Source: Vulcanimicrobiota bacterium (GTDB taxonomy: Bacteria; Vulcanimicrobiota; Xenobia; Xenobiales; JADMJV01). From it: 64,000 nucleotides of DNA. How positions within the stretch are numbered: position 1 is the stretch's first letter; every line of letters begins with the position of its first letter. The stretch spans positions 248,001 through 312,000 of the forward strand of contig JAHBVR010000007.1 in the NCBI GenBank assembly GCA_019637395.1, written 5' to 3'. A model generated the notes under the pieces. That model was not told the DNA's origin. It saw nothing but the letters and a program-made list of their open reading frames with translations, and did no database searches. A program made the position numbers and the translations under genes. Shown piece after piece: positions 38,102 to 46,522 of this stretch.

Positions 38102-39166
38102 TTAAACCTCCAGTAAAACGGGATAGTCGACGTAACCGCGAGCGCCGCCGCCATAAAAAGTGCCTGGATCAGGAACATTGAGCGGACTGCCCTGGCGCAA
38201 ACGGGCCACCAGGTCCGGGTTGGCTATGAAGTCTTTGCCGAAAGCAATGGCGTCCGCCTTGCCTTCCCTGAGCAAGCGCTCGGCGGTAGGGCCATCCATC
38301 TTCTCGTTGGCGATCAGCGGTCCGCCGAATAACTTCTTCAACTGCGGGCCCAGGCTGTCGGGTCCGACGTATTCACGCAAGGCCAGGAAGGCCAATTTTC
38401 GGCGACCGAGCTGCTCGGCCAGGTAGCCAAAAGTCCGACCCGGATCCGAGTCTCCCATGTCGTGAGAGTCACCACGTGGAGCCAGGTGCATTCCGACTTT
38501 GCCGGCTCCCCACACCGAAGTAACCGCATCGGTCACTTCCAGCATCAGACGGGCGCGATTTTCGATGCTGCCGCCATAGTCGTCGTCGCGGTGGTTGCTG
38601 CCGTCCTGCAGGAACTGATCGAGCAGGTAACCATTGGCGCCGTGGATCTCCACGCCGTCGAAACCAGCCTTTAAAGCGTTGACCGCTCCCTGGCGGTAAG
38701 CTTCGATAATTTCAGGCAGTTCTTCCCGCTCGAGAGCGCGAGGCGTCACGAAGGGACGCTGAGGGCGCAACAAACTCACATGCCCCGCAGGCGCGATGGC
38801 CGAGGGAGCGACCGGCAAATCTCCATTGAGGAACACCGGATCGGAAACCCGGCCGACGTGCCAAAGCTGGAGCACCATCCGCCCGCCGGCGCCGTGCACG
38901 GCGGAAGTGATTTTCTGCCAGCCTTCCACCTGACGCTCGGACCAGATGCCCGGGGTATCCGCATAGCCCACGCCTTGAGGAGAGACGGCGGTGGCCTCGC
39001 TGAGAATCAAGCCGGCGGAAGCACGCTGCACGTAATATTCACGCATCAATTCGTTAGGAGTCCGATCGTCGACAGCGCGGGCGCGGGTCAGGGGGGCCAA
39101 GACCACCCGATTGGGTAAATGCAGGTCACCAAAGGTGGCCGGTTGGAACAAAAGTGATTCGCTCAT
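38102..39166 (-). CDS. nemA: old yellow enzyme, NemA-type alkene reductase
   Basis: The 354-residue FMN enzyme reduces activated C=C bonds, for example N-ethylmaleimide or nitro-esters, using NADPH. Seen motifs are LPNRVVLAPLTRARAV (about residues 16-31), RASAGLILSEATAVSPQG, the HVGR segment, VEIHGANGYLLDQFLQDG with the His-Asn pair, and NRDDDYGGSIENR-like (here HRDDDYGGSIENR). It starts at ATG 39166 after AAGGTG; an in-frame GTG lies 6 bp upstream. It leads the two-gene reductase operon and lies just downstream of a perfect palindrome. Confidence 0.94.
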   Translation of the reverse strand: MSESLLFQPATFGDLHLPNRVVLAPLTRARAVDDRTPNELMREYYVQRASAGLILSEATAVSPQGVGYADTPGIWSERQVEGWQKITSAVHGAGGRMVLQLWHVGRVSDPVFLNGDLPVAPSAIAPAGHVSLLRPQRPFVTPRALEREELPEIIEAYRQGAVNALKAGFDGVEIHGANGYLLDQFLQDGSNHRDDDYGGSIENRARLMLEVTDAVTSVWGAGKVGMHLAPRGDSHDMGDSDPGRTFGYLAEQLGRRKLAFLALREYVGPDSLGPQLKKLFGGPLIANEKMDGPTAERLLREGKADAIAFGKDFIANPDLVARLRQGSPLNVPDPGTFYGGGARGYVDYPVLLEV

Positions 39167-39192
39167 AGGCACACCTTAGACCCGTCACCGAG

Positions 39193-39218
39193 AATAGTCA
39201 AGCACTTGCTTGACTATT
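39193..39218. promoter_or_regulatory. perfect 12-2-12 palindromic operator upstream of nemA
   Basis: Arms AATAGTCAAGCA and TGCTTGACTATT pair perfectly around a CT centre, 27 bp before the nemA start. The 12-2-12 geometry is that of ArsR/SmtB-family operators. An ArsR-type regulator is encoded about 700 bp away at 39911, making it the leading candidate (inference). Confidence 0.75.
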
Positions 39219-39330
39219 TAACTTATCGGGCCTCCTTATGCGTGCAGCGATTCCTCACCCGCAGGAGCCAGGTCAGTAAAAGCCTGAGCCCAGGTAGCTC
39301 TCCACGAAGTGGCCGATGATCACGGCCTTG

Positions 39331-39802
39331 TCATAGGTCTACCCTCAGATGGGCCAACATACGCAAGCATTCGGCCTTAACCCGAGGGCGGTCTTCGGCC
39401 CGAATGACCATTCGAGCCATCAGGGCACTGGCCACGGGGTTGGGCCGCCAGTCCAGGTGGGCTAACTCAACGGTGCGGTAGCGGAAGGTCACGGTATTGA
39501 GGTCATGGCAGCGGATATTGTACTGCGTCGGCCGGGGTTTCCTGGCTCGGCCAGAGAAGACACAGATCGGGTAGATTTCGTTCGTGTCATGTACTTCGAG
39601 CAAACAGCGGAAGTAGATGAACATTTCTTTCTGGCAAATTCTGGTTATTTTGGGCCTCGTGCTCCAAATGGACGATGATGGATGCCTGGTCCCCATCGAG
39701 AAGATGCACTCGGACCACGAGGTCTTTCTCTCTGCGCCGGTATCCAGGCATTCTTCCCAGGCTCTCCTTGTCTAAGTCGTAGAAGAGTCGGTCGCGGCTC
39801 AT
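39331..39802 (-). pseudogene. decayed Rpn/PD-(D/E)XK family transposase-like gene
   Basis: Two overlapping minus-strand frames read as parts of one Rpn-type protein. The first (39802-39587) gives PGYRRREKDLVVRVHLLDG and SIIVHLEHEAQ, matching the nuclease strand region. The second continues with KEMFIYFRCLLEVHDTNEIY, then NPVASALMARMVIRAEDRPR and ECLRMLAHLRVDL. The natural join falls near 39640-39650, where the frame shifts, and the usual C-terminal half is missing. The gene is therefore frameshifted and truncated. It is the only mobile-element remnant recognised in the window. Confidence 0.7.
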
Positions 39803-39910
39803 ACCCCCAGCCTGGCGAGAAGGTGTCCTCAGGTTGTCCATTCCATGAACTTTGGTATTCGTAGGTGAGGCAACTTGCCGTTCTTGTCGAAAGTGGGGTA
39901 ACATGGCTGC

Positions 39911-40198
39911 GTGAGCCAACTCGACCTACCCCAACGAGCCAAAGTCTTCAAGGCTTTGAGTGACCCGACCCGACTCCAGATCGTGGAATTCCTGGTAGAC
40001 GGCCAGGAACGCACCGGTAAAGACATCGCCGACGCCGTCGATATTACGCTGGCGCTGCTCTGCCACCACACCGGCACCTTGGAGGAAGCCGGCATTCTGA
40101 TCAAGCGCAAGCAGGGCCAATCTTGCTATCACCGGCTCAACCAAAAGTCTCTGGAAACCTGTCTTGGCTCCCTGAATTCCCCGAGAGCGAAGCTGTAA
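39911..40198 (+). CDS. ArsR/SmtB-family transcriptional regulator
   Basis: The 95-residue protein is a compact winged helix: VFKALSDPTRLQIVEFLVDG (about residues 11-30), the recognition helix KDIADAVDITLALLCHHTGTLEEAG, and the wing ILIKRKQGQSCYHRL. This is the ArsR layout, but the classical CxC metal-binding motif in the recognition helix is absent, so its ligand is not a standard arsenite/Zn site. It may control the nemA-reductase operon through the 12-2-12 palindrome. GTG start. Confidence 0.9.
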   Translation: MSQLDLPQRAKVFKALSDPTRLQIVEFLVDGQERTGKDIADAVDITLALLCHHTGTLEEAGILIKRKQGQSCYHRLNQKSLETCLGSLNSPRAKL

Positions 40199-40253
40199 CA
40201 ACCCCACAACATCCCGGCTCAGAACCATAACCTGGTGGCGCTATAGTAAACCG

Positions 40254-43200
40254 ATGACAAGTCCCATCGCCGCCCCGATCTTCCGCGCGCTGCCCCCCAT
40301 GCCGCGGATGCGCGCGCCCATCGGCACAGATCAGGTGCAACTGGGCCAGGACGAGCGTCACGAACTGGATCAGTGGAAACAGCGTTACCAGCCTCAACTG
40401 GGCCTTCTGCAGACCCCTCCGCTCGGCCCGATCGATCCGCAGGTAAATCAGGCCAGGCTCTACGTGGAGCAACTGGTTCAAGATCTGGCCGGCGACGATC
40501 TGAAGCAACAGGGCGTGCAGTTGCGCGTCGAACTCTTTTCCGGCGATCAGCCGCAGGCGGGCGTGGACGATCTGGATGCTCAGGAGAAGCAATGGGAATC
40601 CCAGCATCCGGGCCAACCCTGGCCTATTCGTTCCTGGCTGAATGCCCCCAAGGAGGGCCAGCGCCCTCTTTATCGCCTGGTCCTCAGCGAAGGCCTGCTG
40701 CGCAATCTCGAGACCCGGGAGGAGCTGGGGTTTGTCGTGGCTCACGAACTCTCGCGGCTGCTGCGCCACGACCTCCAGGACCCTGACAACCAGCAGGGTA
40801 TGCGGGTGAAAACCCGGAGTTGGCTGGATTCGCGCGAAATGCAGGCGGGACAGGACGCGGCCGCGCTGGCCATGCTGACGCGTGCCCGGCTCAATCCCGA
40901 GGGTGCGCTGGGCGCTCTGAACAAGCTCTACAGCAAATTTCCCCTCAGCTATGTCCCAAGGGCTGACGTCCCAGGGGGGGCTGACGCGCCTGCCATTAAT
41001 GACGACCAGAAGACGGCCCTGGCCGCCGCTGCTCACGGCCAGGAGCACGAGGGCGTGCGCCTGGCCCTGCTCCAGGCTCAGATCGAGCAGATGCGCCGCA
41101 ACGGCGAACCGGCCACCCTGCAGCCCTCCACTCCCCTGCCGGCCGCGCTGGTGCCGGAGACGCCCGCCGAGTACGACGTCCACGTAGCCGACTTCGCACG
41201 GTTCCAGCAAAACTTCATCCAGACCGCCCACGCCCTCACCGGCGACACCACCCCCGAGTGGATGTTCCAGAATAAGCCGACCCCGGAAGTGATGGAACTG
41301 CGCCTGGCCAAAGCCTGCCCGCAAGATTTCGAAAAAGCCCTGGTGGGGCTGAGCGAAAACCTGGCCCAGGCCGACCTCACTCCCCAGCAACGCGTCAACG
41401 GTTTCCTGCGCACCCTGCTGGCGGTGGGCAACAACGGCCTGCCGCCAGGCTTCAGCCAGGAAGGCTGCGGACAAATCCAGGAATTCCTGAAGAAAAACGG
41501 AGCTTTTGAAGCCCGGCCTTTCTGCGACTCCCTCTCCCAGGGCTCGCAAAGCCTGCACCGCGAATTCGCTACCAGCGTGCAGCTCAACCCCAGCTTCCAG
41601 AAAATGCTGGGCGGCCAGCTTGCCGGCCTATCGATGGAAGCGGCCCCCAACTACGCGCGCGACCCCAAGACCGGCCAGAGCGATGTCACCATGGTCACCA
41701 GTTTTCTGAAAAGCCCCTGGGCCGGCCCCCTCTACCCCAGCGCCCTGGGCTTCCTGGCCCGGCAGGACCCCGAGCAACTATCTCAACAAAATCACCAGAG
41801 CGGCCTGCCGCTCGGTTTGGTCCTGTGCAATCAACTGCGCTCCCTGGACCAACTGCCGGCCGACTTCAGCCTGCAACTGCGCGGCGCCATGGCCCCGATC
41901 CAGGAGGCCGCCAACCACCTGCGCGAGGACCACGCCCGACTGCGCCTGCGCCCGCCGCTGGCCGAGCCGGCCCAACTCAACGCCTACCTGCAGGGGCTGT
42001 TCCGCTCGGAACAAGGCGGCTCGTTCTCGCCCGAATTCGAACAGCAACTGCCGGCTCTGCTCAAAGACCTGGTCCTCACCTGTAACCAACAAAAGGACCT
42101 GGTCTTCGATAGCAGCCGCCCCTTGGACATGGAAAACGGCCAGGAGCGTCGCCTGTGCTCGCTGCTGGGCAGCGCCCAGCCCGCCGAAAAGCGCGAGATC
42201 GCCCGCTACCTTTCACGCCAGTGGGCCCACGAGCTGCACCTGCCCAGCCACAGTGCCCGCCGCCAGTGGACGCCCGAGCTGAACAAATACTACGCTTCTT
42301 TGACTCCTGAACAACTCCAGGCCGAGCTGACCACGCAGGACCTGAGCCAGCACAGCGACCGCCTGCGCAGCATGCTGAGCCAGACCTATCGCCTGAAACC
42401 CGAGGAAGTGGCCGATCTGTCCACGGCCAATCTGAAAGCCCTGGACAAGCGGCGCGAGGCCGGCGAATTCACGCCTCGGCCCGACCAGTTCAGCCAGCCG
42501 GCCGACTACGCCCAGGCCCTCAAGACGTATCAGGAGCGCTGTGCCCAGATCAAGCTGGACTCGCGCTTCCTGTCGGCGGCCGAGAGCCGCCCGATCCTTT
42601 CCCAGCTGGCCATGATCGGTCAGGACCGCGAAAACAGCCAGAAACTGGCCGCCCAACTCACGCCGCAGGCCTTTGAAAGCGTGCTGGCGGCGGCCGAAGC
42701 GGCGGTGGACCGCTCCAAGACCCTGCGCCATCTGTGCAACGACCCGGCTGTGGAAGCTTTGGGCAGCGACGCCGGCGCTTTCCTGATGGATGGCTTCCTG
42801 GCCAACGAAAAACAGATTCCCGAGCTCGATCGCTTCTGGGACCTGGCCCAACGCACCAGCAAGCTCTCGCCGGCCGCCATCGAGGCCCGCCCGGGCACAC
42901 GCGACCGCTTTGCCCGCTCGCTCTTTCCCCGCCTGGAAAAGCTGCCGGTCGACGAACTCCGCGGCTGGCTGGGCAAAGAGCATGTGCTACAGGCCCTCAA
43001 GCCCGGCCAGGTGGCCGACCTGCTCATGCAAGTGCTGGGCGACGACGCCCAAGAAGGCGCCGACGTGCACAAGCTGGCCCAGAAGGTGGCCGGCCTGGAC
43101 CAGGAACTCAAGCTCCAGGAGAAATTCCCCCTGGCCTACTCGATCATGCGCGACGACGTAGCCCTGCAGGCCAAGCTGCAACCCTCCAACGTCAATCGGG

Positions 43201-45008
43201 TGTTCCCGCCGGACAACCGTAACCCGGTCGAGCAGATTTCCGTCTTCCGCCACCAGGCGGCCGCTCTCTCCGGCATCGTGGCCATGACGCGCAACCATGC
43301 ACCCGAGGATCAGTTGGCCACCATCGAATACCTGATGGGCCGCCAGGCCGACATGCCGCCCTTCCTGGAGGCGGCCGCCGAGAACCAGAACCTGGGCCCG
43401 CTGGCTCAGGCTCTGCGCAACGCCCGCCAGGAACTGAGCGAGGCCGACCCGCTGGCCCGCGTGATGGTGGCCAACAGCTTCCTGGCCGGCCCCGGCGGCC
43501 TGCTCCACATGGAGGGCGGCAAGGAAGCCTTGATGGCCAAGCTGATGAAAGGCGTGCAGCCCAAATTCCTGGCCCTGGCCGGTGTCATGACCCAGGCCAT
43601 CCTGAGCTCGCAAGGCGACACGGACAGCCTGGCGGTGGCTTTCGTGTTGGGCCAGAAAACCAAAGGCGAAAATTTATCGGCAGCCGACATTCTCAATCGC
43701 GTCTTTGACAGCTACGGCGTCCCGGGCATCAAGATGAAGCAGTACCTGGCCTTCACCAGCGAGTTCGCCGACTTCCGCGAGGCCTTCGAATCGGCCCAGG
43801 ACGCCGCCATGCCGCTGACCTATTACCAAATCGTCAAGCTCATCGACAAGCGCTTCGGCAAAGCCTGGCCGGAAGACCTCAAGGTGGACAAGGTGCTGGG
43901 CAGCGGCTCGGTCAACCTGGCCATCCGCTACACCGATGCCAGAACGGGCAAGCGCGAAGTGGTCTCGCTGGGCCGCGAGGCCATCGAGGAATCCACCAAC
44001 TACGACTTCGCCCGTTTCCAGAAGTTTACCGAAGCGTTGACCACCACTCCCGAGAACAAAGAGAAGTTCGGCTACATCGGCGGTCTGAGCAAGCTGATCC
44101 AGGACTCGGTCAAGCTGGAATTTGACAAAGAGTCGGCCCTGGCCGTGCAAAAGCTGGCTTTCCAGAGCTACAAGCACCACTACAACGGCTGGACGGTGCG
44201 CAGCATCGACGCCTACAAAGTCCAGCACCTGGGCCTGTTCATGGAAGAAGCCAGGGGCCAGACGGCGCGCAAGATTCTCGACCAGAACCCCGATTTGTAT
44301 CGCGAGGCCCTGCGTCCGATGGCTCATGCCGAGATGTCCTTGATCAAAGGACAACTGGCCTCGGGTAACCTGGTCCCCGTGCCCATGTTCGCCAATCCCG
44401 ATTTCCACGACGGCCAGGTGCTGGTGGACGAACCCAACAAAACGGTGACCATGTTGGACTTCGGTCAGGCCGTGCCGATCACCAACGAAGAACGCGAGCT
44501 GGCTCTGGATCTGATGACTGTGCTGGGCAAGCTGGACACCCCCAGGCAAGCCATCAAGCGCCTTAACCGCAAGTTCTTCCCCAACTCGGAAAAGGGCCTC
44601 AGCCTGGACGACCTCAAGCCGGTCATGACCCGCCCCAAGGTGATGGACAAATTCATCCACCTGCTCTCGCTGCTGGCTCGCAACGGTGCCGACGTGCCCA
44701 TCTCGACGGTGCACTGGGTGCTGGCCATGAACCGCCAGCTGGTGCTGGGTGAAAAGTTGGATCAGTCCATCAAAGGCCAGCTGGTCGGAATGGTGGTCAA
44801 CCACAAGCTGGGCCTGCCGCTGGGCGTGTTCAACACCGTCTACGCCGCCAACGAAAAGGTCAAAGACCTGGCCACCGGCCTGCTCCGCTGGGCCCTACCC
44901 AAGCACGAAGAGAATAAGAACCTCTTCAAGAGCGTGCCTCAAGAAGAAGAACGCCGCTGGCACCAGCCAGACGGCTTCGGCTGGTATCCCTTCGATCCCG
45001 AAGAATAG
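40254..45008 (+). CDS. giant protein: degenerate M48-like peptidase plus ABC1/UbiB-like kinase
   Basis: The 1584-residue product is the largest in the window. Residues about 155-240 resemble an M48 peptidase: ELGFVVAHELSRLLRHDLQD carries HELSR where HEXXH would be, and REMQAGQDAAALAML stands where the third-ligand helix would lie. A long Gln/Leu/Asp-rich helical middle with no clear domain runs to about residue 1210. Residues about 1215-1480 resemble an ABC1/UbiB kinase: LGSGSVNLAIR nucleotide loop, NPDFHDGQVLV catalytic loop and TMLDFGQ metal Asp. No signal peptide. Function unknown; alternative domain boundaries are possible. Confidence 0.85.
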   Translation: MTSPIAAPIFRALPPMPRMRAPIGTDQVQLGQDERHELDQWKQRYQPQLGLLQTPPLGPIDPQVNQARLYVEQLVQDLAGDDLKQQGVQLRVELFSGDQPQAGVDDLDAQEKQWESQHPGQPWPIRSWLNAPKEGQRPLYRLVLSEGLLRNLETREELGFVVAHELSRLLRHDLQDPDNQQGMRVKTRSWLDSREMQAGQDAAALAMLTRARLNPEGALGALNKLYSKFPLSYVPRADVPGGADAPAINDDQKTALAAAAHGQEHEGVRLALLQAQIEQMRRNGEPATLQPSTPLPAALVPETPAEYDVHVADFARFQQNFIQTAHALTGDTTPEWMFQNKPTPEVMELRLAKACPQDFEKALVGLSENLAQADLTPQQRVNGFLRTLLAVGNNGLPPGFSQEGCGQIQEFLKKNGAFEARPFCDSLSQGSQSLHREFATSVQLNPSFQKMLGGQLAGLSMEAAPNYARDPKTGQSDVTMVTSFLKSPWAGPLYPSALGFLARQDPEQLSQQNHQSGLPLGLVLCNQLRSLDQLPADFSLQLRGAMAPIQEAANHLREDHARLRLRPPLAEPAQLNAYLQGLFRSEQGGSFSPEFEQQLPALLKDLVLTCNQQKDLVFDSSRPLDMENGQERRLCSLLGSAQPAEKREIARYLSRQWAHELHLPSHSARRQWTPELNKYYASLTPEQLQAELTTQDLSQHSDRLRSMLSQTYRLKPEEVADLSTANLKALDKRREAGEFTPRPDQFSQPADYAQALKTYQERCAQIKLDSRFLSAAESRPILSQLAMIGQDRENSQKLAAQLTPQAFESVLAAAEAAVDRSKTLRHLCNDPAVEALGSDAGAFLMDGFLANEKQIPELDRFWDLAQRTSKLSPAAIEARPGTRDRFARSLFPRLEKLPVDELRGWLGKEHVLQALKPGQVADLLMQVLGDDAQEGADVHKLAQKVAGLDQELKLQEKFPLAYSIMRDDVALQAKLQPSNVNRVFPPDNRNPVEQISVFRHQAAALSGIVAMTRNHAPEDQLATIEYLMGRQADMPPFLEAAAENQNLGPLAQALRNARQELSEADPLARVMVANSFLAGPGGLLHMEGGKEALMAKLMKGVQPKFLALAGVMTQAILSSQGDTDSLAVAFVLGQKTKGENLSAADILNRVFDSYGVPGIKMKQYLAFTSEFADFREAFESAQDAAMPLTYYQIVKLIDKRFGKAWPEDLKVDKVLGSGSVNLAIRYTDARTGKREVVSLGREAIEESTNYDFARFQKFTEALTTTPENKEKFGYIGGLSKLIQDSVKLEFDKESALAVQKLAFQSYKHHYNGWTVRSIDAYKVQHLGLFMEEARGQTARKILDQNPDLYREALRPMAHAEMSLIKGQLASGNLVPVPMFANPDFHDGQVLVDEPNKTVTMLDFGQAVPITNEERELALDLMTVLGKLDTPRQAIKRLNRKFFPNSEKGLSLDDLKPVMTRPKVMDKFIHLLSLLARNGADVPISTVHWVLAMNRQLVLGEKLDQSIKGQLVGMVVNHKLGLPLGVFNTVYAANEKVKDLATGLLRWALPKHEENKNLFKSVPQEEERRWHQPDGFGWYPFDPEE
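40953..40985 (+). repeat. short G-rich tandem repeat inside the giant gene
   Basis: GTCCCAAGGGCTGAC (40953-40967) is followed directly by GTCCCAGGGGGGGCTGAC (40968-40985). The reading frame stays open, adding VPRADVPGGADAP. The 11-mer GTCCCAGGGGG also occurs at 58182 in another coding region, suggesting a small dispersed element. Confidence 0.45.
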
Positions 45009-45009
45009 C

Positions 45010-45621
45010 CTACCAGACGGCCACCTTGCCGTCGCCGATGGTCACCTTGCCGGTGGGCACGTGGTAGTTCATGAGAATCGTATGCTGGTCAGGCTCCGGA
45101 GCGGGCCGACCAATACCGACCGAGGGGCCGGGAATCCAGGCATAGTTCTCCACAAATACCACCCAAACGGGATGACGCCGGGGGAAATCGCACTGGCGGG
45201 CGATGTAGGCGGCCAGGGCGGGCCAGATACGCTCGGTTTTACGCTCCCAACCCCACATCACGTAGTAGTAATAATAGCGCTGATAGGAATCCGCTTTCTC
45301 GCCGGGCGCGAACTGGCGGCGAGCCGGCTGCCAGTTCTCGGTGGTGCCGTCGTCGTAGGTCACCTGGAACTCCACGTTGCCGGTGGCGGCCGGCGGGGTG
45401 GGAGCAAACAGGCGTAGACGGTGCCAGACGCCTAGAAAATCGAGGGTGCCGATAGCCGGGCGCAAGAGAGCCTCTTTGGTGCCCTCGCTGGCCGGCCAGG
45501 GCCAGGCCATCATAAACATGGCGTAGACATAAAAAATCACGAAGACCGAAATGAATCGCTGCTTCAGGGTTAGACTCTGGTTCAAGGCCGCCCACGCGTT
45601 CCTGTAGAAGTAGGACTTCAT
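45010..45621 (-). CDS. HTTM-associated membrane-anchored protein
   Basis: The 203-residue protein has one N-terminal hydrophobic segment (about residues 22-45, FISVFVIFYVYAMFMMAWPW). A globular beta-rich domain follows, with RLRLFAPTPPAATGNVEFQV, YDDGTTENWQPAR and a Tyr-rich YQRYYYYYVMWGWER stretch. This pattern is typical of proteins paired with HTTM (vitamin-K-carboxylase-like) genes. The ATG at 45621 is preferred because upstream residues in the frame come from the divergent HTTM gene. The two genes share a CATG, so their start codons overlap on opposite strands. Confidence 0.72.
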   Translation of the reverse strand: MKSYFYRNAWAALNQSLTLKQRFISVFVIFYVYAMFMMAWPWPASEGTKEALLRPAIGTLDFLGVWHRLRLFAPTPPAATGNVEFQVTYDDGTTENWQPARRQFAPGEKADSYQRYYYYYVMWGWERKTERIWPALAAYIARQCDFPRRHPVWVVFVENYAWIPGPSVGIGRPAPEPDQHTILMNYHVPTGKVTIGDGKVAVW

Positions 45622-46522
45622 GCTTCGAGCTTCGCCCGCCAGAGCCTTGCTGTGCCTGTGGAGGCGTTTCTGGTTCGAGCCCATTTCGCCCAGCTCGGTG
45701 TGCTTGTTTCGTATCCTGTTCGGATTGCTGACCCTGGTCAACGGCATCGCTTACTTGCCCGATCTGCTGGTCTGGTTTGGGGCTGAGGGAGCCGCCCCCA
45801 TCGAGGCCGTTTTCAGCCTGACCGACAACCCGCTGACCCACTGGCTGGCGCGGCACCCGCTCAGCGACGCTACTTACGTCCGCCTCGTCTACACTCAACT
45901 TCTGGCCTCGTGTTGCCTGATCGTGGGCTGGCAAAGCCGCCTCAGCCTGCTGGTCTGGTGGATCATCGCGTTGCTGCTGCGGGCCCGCAATCCCGCTATC
46001 TGGCACCAGTGCGACGTCTTTTTGAGATTGGCCGCCTTTCCGCTCCTGTTTGCGCCGCTGAGCGAGCGCTACTCGCTGGATTCCTGGCTGCGCCGGGGCC
46101 CACGCCCCGAAAGATTTGCTCCCTGGGCTCAGCGGCTGCTGCAACTGCAGATGTGCGCCATCTACTTCGAAGGTTTCTTTGAAAAGATGAGCGGGCTGCT
46201 GTGGAGGGACGGCATCGCCGTCTACTACGCCCTTCACTTCCCCGACGGCATGCGCCATGAGGTGCCTGCCTGGATGGACCAGGAGTGGATCTACAATCTG
46301 CTCACCTACTTCACGTTCTTGATCGAACTGTCACTCTGGTTCCTCATCTGGTTCCCCCCGCTTCGTTACGTCATTTTGGCCGGAGGGATTGTTTTTCACC
46401 TGGGTATCCAGTATTTTTTGCACCTCGACTACTTGGAATATGCCATCATGATCTACTACGTGACTTTCATCCCACCGGAAGACCTGGACCGTCTTGGCCG
46501 CTGGCTGCGCGGTAAGCGCTGA
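45620..46522 (+). CDS. HTTM-domain membrane protein
   Basis: The 300-residue protein resembles HTTM (horizontally transferred transmembrane) proteins related to vitamin-K-dependent carboxylase. SSVCLFRILFGLLTLVNGIAYLPDL (about residues 27-51) starts the family pattern, followed by several spans, the RLAAFPLLFAPLSERYSLDSW segment and QLQMCAIYFEGFFEKMSG. A role in carboxylation is unproven for bacterial members. It starts at the CATG shared with its divergent partner and is followed by the response regulator (TGATG). Confidence 0.85.
   Translation: MLRASPARALLCLWRRFWFEPISPSSVCLFRILFGLLTLVNGIAYLPDLLVWFGAEGAAPIEAVFSLTDNPLTHWLARHPLSDATYVRLVYTQLLASCCLIVGWQSRLSLLVWWIIALLLRARNPAIWHQCDVFLRLAAFPLLFAPLSERYSLDSWLRRGPRPERFAPWAQRLLQLQMCAIYFEGFFEKMSGLLWRDGIAVYYALHFPDGMRHEVPAWMDQEWIYNLLTYFTFLIELSLWFLIWFPPLRYVILAGGIVFHLGIQYFLHLDYLEYAIMIYYVTFIPPEDLDRLGRWLRGKR

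Noticed and set aside
40137-41558. 473-residue minus-strand frame opposite the giant gene
   Set aside because: It has no recognisable domain, spans a gene boundary and runs opposite the coding strand, so it is treated as a shadow.
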